From Cryobacterium sp. PH29-G1 (GTDB taxonomy: Bacteria > Actinomycetota > Actinomycetes > Actinomycetales > Microbacteriaceae), in NCBI RefSeq assembly GCF_030063365.1, contig NZ_JASISY010000005.1:186001-250000 (forward strand): 64,000 bases of DNA. The letters run 5' to 3'. A program made the position numbers and the translations under genes. Each line of letters starts with the position of its first letter. Position 1 is the first letter of the stretch. Under the pieces are notes generated by a model that saw only the letters and a list, made by a program, of their open reading frames with translations, ran no database searches and had not been told where the DNA came from. Below are positions 59,182-64,000 of the stretch, in pieces.

Positions 59182-60591
59182 TTAGGTGTTGGAGGCGAGG
59201 GCCCGACCGATGATGCGGGCTCCGTCGGCAAAGGCTCCGGGGTTGGGCCCGGCATAGTTGAGCCGAATGAACGGGCCGGTCGGCTCGGCCGGAAACCAGT
59301 CAGTGCCCGCAGCGATCAAGACCCCCGCTGCTTCGCAGTCCGCGACCAAGCGGTCGAGATTGGTCCCGTGGGGCAGGCGCGCCCACAGGTTGAGCCCGCC
59401 AGCGGGAACATTGGCGATATGAGCATCGGGGGCGTGTTCGCGAAGGCTGGTGAGCAGGAGATCGCGGCGCGCGCCCAGTTGCTGACGCAGGTTTCGGAGG
59501 TGAGTCTGCCACCCGGGTTGCGTGACAACGTCGAGCGCTGCCGCCTGGAGTACGCCGCTGACGTACATCGATTCGGCGCCGCGATCGGCGAGGATACGTT
59601 CTCGGGCCGGCCCGCGAGCGATGAGGGCTGCGATGCGGATGGACGGCGAGACACTCTTGGTGAGCGAGCGAATATATACGACGTGACCAGCGTCATCCTG
59701 AGCTGCTACGGGGTGCGAAGTCGTGCTGATGCCGAAATCATGGGCCCAGTCATCTTCAACGAGGAAGGCTCCGTGCGCACGGACAACGTCGAGAACCTGG
59801 CTGCGGAGAGCGGCCGACCACTGGGTGCCGGTGGGATTGGCGTAGTTCGGTTGGGCGTAGAAGACGCGGGAACCGGTTTCCTGAAAGGCGCGGGCGAGTT
59901 CGTCGGGGTCGGGACCATCGGGCCCCGTGGCAATCGGAACGACCTCGACACCCGTCTGGGCTGCAGCCACGATCGCCCCCCAGTAGGTGGGCGACTCCAT
60001 CAGCATCGGCTGCCCGGCGGTCACGAGGGCGCGAAAGATCGTGCTCAGGCCGCTCTGACTGCCCGGGAGCACGATGACGTCGCTCGCCAGGGGCAAAGTG
60101 ACCCCGACGGGCGTCTCCGCTCCGAGCTCGTTGGCGAACCAGGCCTGTAATTCGGGTAGTCCGGCCACCGGGGAGCGGGTGAGCGCAGCCTCGCTCCGAG
60201 CCGAGCGGGCCAGCGCCGACCGGATCAGCCGCTCGGGCAGGAGCTCACGGTCGGGATAGCCCGTGTGGAGGGCGATCACGCCCTGCGGAGCCGTGCGCAT
60301 AGCGGAAGCCCAGGAGGGGATGTGGCGGTGCGGCGATCGCAGCGCCGCCGTCTGCCAGCTGTAGTCCAGGGGCCGCGCGGTGCGCACAGCGCGAACAAAA
60401 GCGCCGGAACCCGGACGTGTTTCGATGAGACCCTGCGCAGTGAGCGTGCGCAGGGCCTTTTGTACCGTCACCGGGCTGGCCGCGTATTCCGCGACGAGCG
60501 CCCGGGTCGACGGAAGCCGCGCCCCCGGTACCGCCTGGGCAATCCAATCGCGGAGCGCGGCCACAATCCGAAAGCTGCTATCGTTATTCAT
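59182..60591 (-). CDS. MocR/PdxR-type regulator (GntR domain fused to aminotransferase)
   Basis: 469 aa. N-terminal GntR-type winged helix (RLPSTRALVAEYAASPVTVQ, residues ~25-75) joins an aminotransferase fold class I domain (about 100-469) with the PLP lysine in YIRSLTKSVSPSIRIAAL. The regulator class controls vitamin B6 or amino-acid-related genes using PLP as effector. Its start overlaps the start of the EamA transporter gene on the other strand in CATG (60589-60592). A TATGAT box on the minus strand (60597-60602) ends five bases before the start. The transporter is the likely target. Confidence 0.92.
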   Translation of the reverse strand: MNNDSSFRIVAALRDWIAQAVPGARLPSTRALVAEYAASPVTVQKALRTLTAQGLIETRPGSGAFVRAVRTARPLDYSWQTAALRSPHRHIPSWASAMRTAPQGVIALHTGYPDRELLPERLIRSALARSARSEAALTRSPVAGLPELQAWFANELGAETPVGVTLPLASDVIVLPGSQSGLSTIFRALVTAGQPMLMESPTYWGAIVAAAQTGVEVVPIATGPDGPDPDELARAFQETGSRVFYAQPNYANPTGTQWSAALRSQVLDVVRAHGAFLVEDDWAHDFGISTTSHPVAAQDDAGHVVYIRSLTKSVSPSIRIAALIARGPARERILADRGAESMYVSGVLQAAALDVVTQPGWQTHLRNLRQQLGARRDLLLTSLREHAPDAHIANVPAGGLNLWARLPHGTNLDRLVADCEAAGVLIAAGTDWFPAEPTGPFIRLNYAGPNPGAFADGARIIGRALASNT

Positions 60592-61543
60592 GTTGGATCA
60601 TAGTAGCGCTATCCAGAAAACGCGTACACCGCTATCGAGGTCGCGCGCGGGCCTTGCGTGGGGATTATTGGGTGTTGCCGCCTTCTCGTTCACCGTTCCC
60701 CTCACCCGCATTGCCGTCGAGGGCATGTCACCGCTGTTCATCGGGTCCGGGCGCGCCGTCATCGCCGCAGCGCTTGCGGCCATCGCCCTGATCATGACTC
60801 GGCAACGGTTTCCCCGCGGCACCCAGTGGCTTCGCCTAGCTGTCGTCGCGGGTGGTGTTGTCGTCGGCTTTCCACTTCTCACGTCATTCGCTCTCACCAC
60901 CGCCACCGCCAGCCACGGCGCCGTCGTCATCGCAATATTGCCGGCCGCAACAGCCGTCATGGCGGTCATCAGGGGCAAAGAGCGCCCACCGCTGTTCTTC
61001 TGGATCATGGCCACCGTCGGCGCGCTGGCGGCCATCATCTTTGCGTCAGTGCAAGGCAGTGGACTCAGCCACCTTCGCTGGGCCGACCTGCTACTTTTTG
61101 GAGCCGTCATCGCGGCCGCCATTGGCTACACCGAGGGCGGCTTGCTCGCACGCGAGATCGGTTCGTGGCAGACGGTGTCGTGGGCGCTAATCATCGCTTC
61201 GCCTCTCATGATCTTATTGACCACAGTGGCGATACTCGATCAGCCGCCCACCGGAACGCCCGTGCAGTGGGCCGCGTTCGCCTACCTCGGAGCGGTGAGC
61301 GGGTTTCTCGGCTTCTTCGCCTGGTACCGCGGCCTCGCCATCGGGCCCATGACGAAAGTCAGCCAGGTGCAGCTCACCCAACCCGTTCTCAGCATTCTCT
61401 GGGCAGCGTTGCTGCTCCGCGAACAGCTCACCTGGCCGACCATCATCGGCGGCTCCGTGGTGATTCTTTGTGCCGGCCTCGCCGTGAGAATACGTATCGG
61501 GCGCAACGCACTCACCCCCAGAACGGATGCTCACAGGCCGTGA
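60590..61543 (+). CDS. EamA/DMT-family transporter
   Basis: 317 aa from the ATG at 60590; it shares CATG with the MocR start, and TATCGT ends five bases before it, so leaderless expression is possible. Ten membrane helices in two EamA repeats are seen (AWGLLGVAAFSFTVPLTRIA; LLFGAVIAAAIGYTEGGLLA). MSPLFIGSGRAVIAAALAAI and SQVQLTQPVLSILWAALLL are family features. It probably exports amino acids or metabolites; the substrate is unknown. Control by the divergent MocR is inferred. Confidence 0.88.
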   Translation: MLDHSSAIQKTRTPLSRSRAGLAWGLLGVAAFSFTVPLTRIAVEGMSPLFIGSGRAVIAAALAAIALIMTRQRFPRGTQWLRLAVVAGGVVVGFPLLTSFALTTATASHGAVVIAILPAATAVMAVIRGKERPPLFFWIMATVGALAAIIFASVQGSGLSHLRWADLLLFGAVIAAAIGYTEGGLLAREIGSWQTVSWALIIASPLMILLTTVAILDQPPTGTPVQWAAFAYLGAVSGFLGFFAWYRGLAIGPMTKVSQVQLTQPVLSILWAALLLREQLTWPTIIGGSVVILCAGLAVRIRIGRNALTPRTDAHRP

Positions 61544-61681
61544 CCCGAACGCGTCGTCGGCGCCGATTGCGCGCCGGGTGCCGCCGTCAATCACACGCGA
61601 GTTGCTCTTGCCGCATCGCTGCCCGCAGACTGGAAGTACCGGATCGCTATTGAGTCTTCCGCTGGCGGCTAAGGAGCTCAC

Positions 61682-62698
61682 ATGACCGAACCGAACGATG
61701 CACGCGTTGGCCTCTATATCGACTTCGACAACATTGTCATCTCGCGCTACCAACAGTTGCACGGCCGCAACGCCTTTCAGCGCGACGGTATCCGCGACTT
61801 TGACAAGTCGAGCCCGGATGCCGATCCCGAGGTCGCCGCACGGCTGGCCGCGGCGACGGTGGATTTCAACGCCATCATCGATTTCGCCGCGTCGTTCGGT
61901 GCTCTGGTCGTCAACCGGGCCTATGCGGACTGGTCAGTTCCGGTGAACGCGAACTACCAGCGCCAGCTCATGTCCCGCGCTGTTGACCTCACCCAGCTGT
62001 TCACTGCAACGACGCGGGGCACCAAAAACGGTGCCGACATCCGTCTCGCCGTTGACGTGGTTGAAGATCTCTTTCGTCTTCCCGACCTGACCCACGTGAT
62101 CATCGTCGCCGGAGACTCGGATTACATTGCCCTGGCGCAGAAGTCGAAACGACTGGGTCGTTTCGTCGTGGGTATTGGCGTAGCCGGCTCGACCAGCACG
62201 TCGCTTGCAGCGGCCTGCGACGAATTCGAGGACTACGACTCGCTCCCCGGCATTGAGAAGGTCACCGCAACGCCTCCCCCGGCCACCACTACCACCACCG
62301 AGCGACGCCGGTCAGGCAGAAAGACAGCCGAGCCTGCCGAGTCCGTGGAGGCTGACGCCTCCTCAGCACCCGGAAAAACGCGCAAGCCAATGACGAACCC
62401 GATGTTTTCCCACACCGAGGACTCACAATTCGATGATTCGGAACCGGCTGAAGATACCGACCCGCAGACGGTTGCCACCGAGCTACTCGTGCGCGCCCTG
62501 CAAATCGGTCATTCCAAGGGCGACGCCGATGAGTGGCTCAACACCGGCACTGTGAAGAACCAGATGCGCCGGATGGACCCGTCCTTCAACGAGAAGCCGC
62601 TCGGCTACCGCTCATTCACCGACTTTCTCGCCTCGCGCAGCGACCTGGCCGAACTCCAAGAGGATGGCCCACACCGGCTGATTCGGTTGCGTCAGTAG
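61682..62698 (+). CDS. NYN-domain RNase-like protein with LOTUS/OST-HTH domain
   Basis: 338 aa with AAGGAGCTCAC before the ATG. The N-terminal NYN/PIN-like domain (about 8-185) has the metal-binding acidic residues in GLYIDFDNIV, KNGADIRLAVDVVE and VIIVAGDSDYIAL. A low-complexity linker (about 190-255) leads to a C-terminal OST-HTH/LOTUS-like domain (about 260-338, ATELLVRALQIGHSKGDADE). This fusion is found in many actinobacteria and the family is thought to act on RNA; no substrate is known. It is alone and ends before a strong terminator. Confidence 0.9.
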   Translation: MTEPNDARVGLYIDFDNIVISRYQQLHGRNAFQRDGIRDFDKSSPDADPEVAARLAAATVDFNAIIDFAASFGALVVNRAYADWSVPVNANYQRQLMSRAVDLTQLFTATTRGTKNGADIRLAVDVVEDLFRLPDLTHVIIVAGDSDYIALAQKSKRLGRFVVGIGVAGSTSTSLAAACDEFEDYDSLPGIEKVTATPPPATTTTTERRRSGRKTAEPAESVEADASSAPGKTRKPMTNPMFSHTEDSQFDDSEPAEDTDPQTVATELLVRALQIGHSKGDADEWLNTGTVKNQMRRMDPSFNEKPLGYRSFTDFLASRSDLAELQEDGPHRLIRLRQ

Positions 62699-62777
62699 CC
62701 AGTCAGGCTGCGGCGGTGGCCCCACCGTGCTGCACAGATCAAACCGGATGCCTGCACGGTCTCATCGCCGACAATGC

Positions 62778-62817
62778 AAAGAAGAAGCCTCGGTCAAGTG
62801 ACCGAGGCTTCTTCTTT
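62778..62817. terminator. Bidirectional terminator between NYN gene and aceA
   Basis: A 19-bp perfect stem (62778-62796 with 62799-62817) with an A-run on the left and T-run on the right; core GCCTCGGTCA. It is 79 bp after the NYN gene stop and 16 bp after the aceA stop, so it ends both transcripts. Confidence 0.95.
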
Positions 62818-62833
62818 ATTCACCCAGTTTGAG

Positions 62834-64000
62834 TTAGTGGCTGCTCAAAGCCGGTTCGTCAAACTGGTTGCTCGTGTTGTTCACGCCGCCAGCCTTGAGG
62901 GCTGCGGCACCGGCGAAGTACTCCTTGTGGTTATCACCGAGGTCAGATCCAGACATGTTCTGGTGCTTGACCGTGGCGATTCCCTCACGGATCTCGCGAC
63001 GCTGCACGCCCTTGACGTAGGCGAGCATGCCCTGATCAGCGAAGTAGCCCTTGGCCAGGTCATCCGTTGAGAGTGCGGCCGTGTGGTACGTCGGCAGCGT
63101 GATGAGGTGGTGGAAGATACCCGCCTCTTTCGAACTGTCGCGCTGGAAGGTACGGATCTTCTCGTCGGCGTTCAAGGCCAATTCGGTCTCGTCGTAGTCA
63201 ACGCTCATGAGCTTGGCGCGGTCGTAAGCCGACACGTCCTTACCCTCGGCAAGGAGTGCGTCGTAGGCCTGCTGACGGAAGTTCAGGGTCCAGTTGAACG
63301 ACGGGCTGTTGTTGTAGACCAGCTTGGCGTTCGGGATGGCCTTACGAACCTCGTTCATCATGCCGGCGATCTGGCCGATGTGCGGCTTTTCGGTCTCGAT
63401 CCACAGCAGGTCTGCACCGTTCTGCAGCGACGTGATGCTGTCGAGCACGCAGCGCGCCTCGCCGGTTCCGGCACGGAACTGGAACAGGTTGCTGGCCAGA
63501 CGCTTCGGGCGAAGCAGCTTGCCGTCGCGCTTAATGACGACGTCGCCGTTGCCGAGGTCGGCTTCGGTGATCTCGTCGACGTCGAGGAAGGAGTTGTACT
63601 GGTCGCCGAGGTCTCCGGGCTGGTAGGTCACCGCGAGCTTCTGCGTGAGGCCGGCACCGAGCGAGTCGGTGCGCGAGACGATGATGCCGTTCTCTATCCC
63701 CAGTTCGAGGAACGCGTAGCGCACGGCGTTCAGCTTGGCAATGAAGTCTTCGTGAGGAACCGTAACCTTGCCGTCTTGGTGGCCACACTGCTTCTCGTCC
63801 GAGACCTGATTTTCGATCTGGATGGCGCAGGCGCCAGCCTCGATCATCTTCTTGGCGAGCAGGTACGTCGCCTCCGGGTTACCGAAACCGGCATCGATGT
63901 CGGCGATGATCGGCACAACGTGGGTCTCAAAGTTGTCGATCTGCGTCTGAATCGCGGCTGCCTTGGCGTCGTCGCCAACGATGCGAGCGTTGTCAAGACC
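62834..64000 (-). CDS. aceA: Isocitrate lyase (5' end outside window)
   Basis: 389 codons with the N-terminus cut at the right edge. IIADIDAGFGNPEATYLLAK, the catalytic DEKQCGHQDGKVTVPHEDF (QCGH variant of KKCGH with the catalytic Cys), and TEKPHIGQIAGMMNEVRKA are present. The sequence resembles the longer (~530 aa) isocitrate lyases as in Pseudomonas aeruginosa more than the 430-aa E. coli form. It splits isocitrate to glyoxylate and succinate in the glyoxylate bypass. The start and any aceB partner lie outside. Confidence 0.96.
   Translation of the reverse strand, partial: GLDNARIVGDDAKAAAIQTQIDNFETHVVPIIADIDAGFGNPEATYLLAKKMIEAGACAIQIENQVSDEKQCGHQDGKVTVPHEDFIAKLNAVRYAFLELGIENGIIVSRTDSLGAGLTQKLAVTYQPGDLGDQYNSFLDVDEITEADLGNGDVVIKRDGKLLRPKRLASNLFQFRAGTGEARCVLDSITSLQNGADLLWIETEKPHIGQIAGMMNEVRKAIPNAKLVYNNSPSFNWTLNFRQQAYDALLAEGKDVSAYDRAKLMSVDYDETELALNADEKIRTFQRDSSKEAGIFHHLITLPTYHTAALSTDDLAKGYFADQGMLAYVKGVQRREIREGIATVKHQNMSGSDLGDNHKEYFAGAAALKAGGVNNTSNQFDEPALSSH

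Overview
The window is high-GC chromosomal DNA from a Gram-positive actinobacterium. The protein sequences and the gene order argS-(DUF2993)-lysA-hom-thrC-thrB, rho-prfA-prmC-tsaC-wecA-atpI-like-atpBEFHAGDC fit Microbacteriaceae; a Cryobacterium-like genus is plausible, but that is inference. Many genes seem to be transcribed without a leader: a TANNNT -10 box ends exactly six bases before the start codon, as is common in actinobacteria.

Layout. 1-10.8 kb: the 3'-truncated gene of a polyamine-type ABC binding lipoprotein, alanine dehydrogenase (ald), a four-gene minus-strand unit (PP2C phosphatase, PhnA-like protein, zinc-ribbon/FHA protein, EccC-like FtsK/SpoIIIE ATPase), then an aldehyde dehydrogenase divergent from an Lrp regulator and a class-III aminotransferase, probably for diamine/GABA-type catabolism. 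10.8-17.7 kb: a DUF4192 protein with Asp-rich tandem repeats, a heterodimeric ABC exporter, an aldo/keto reductase and an Ogt-type methyltransferase. 17.7-30.2 kb: a long minus-strand run holding mdh, yaaA, the whole F1Fo ATP synthase, an AtpI-like protein, WecA, TsaC and PrmC. 30.3-35.6 kb: cysK-cysE lie on the opposite strand between prmC and prfA; the prfA frame has lost its normal end and runs antisense through cysE. Rho follows, with a very large disordered insert. 35.8-43.2 kb: thrB, thrC, hom, lysA, a DUF2993 protein and argS.

44.06-51.5 kb is an accessory island that starts at a tRNA-Arg(CCG) gene. A 46-bp copy of the tRNA 3' end lies 1,407 bp downstream (att-like duplication). The island holds a small membrane protein gene with a decayed second copy at the far end, two GNAT acetyltransferases, an unrecognised gene, four toxin-antitoxin modules, an IS3-family remnant that cuts one toxin gene, and an integrase remnant.

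51.5-64 kb returns to ordinary chromosome: a PucR-type regulator divergent from an aldehyde dehydrogenase / acyl-CoA ligase / GMC oxidoreductase operon with a perfect 20-bp palindrome between them, a membrane-anchored hydrolase, a MocR regulator divergent from an EamA transporter with overlapping start codons, a NYN-LOTUS protein, a strong bidirectional terminator, and the 3' part of isocitrate lyase. No rRNA, CRISPR array or complete prophage was seen.
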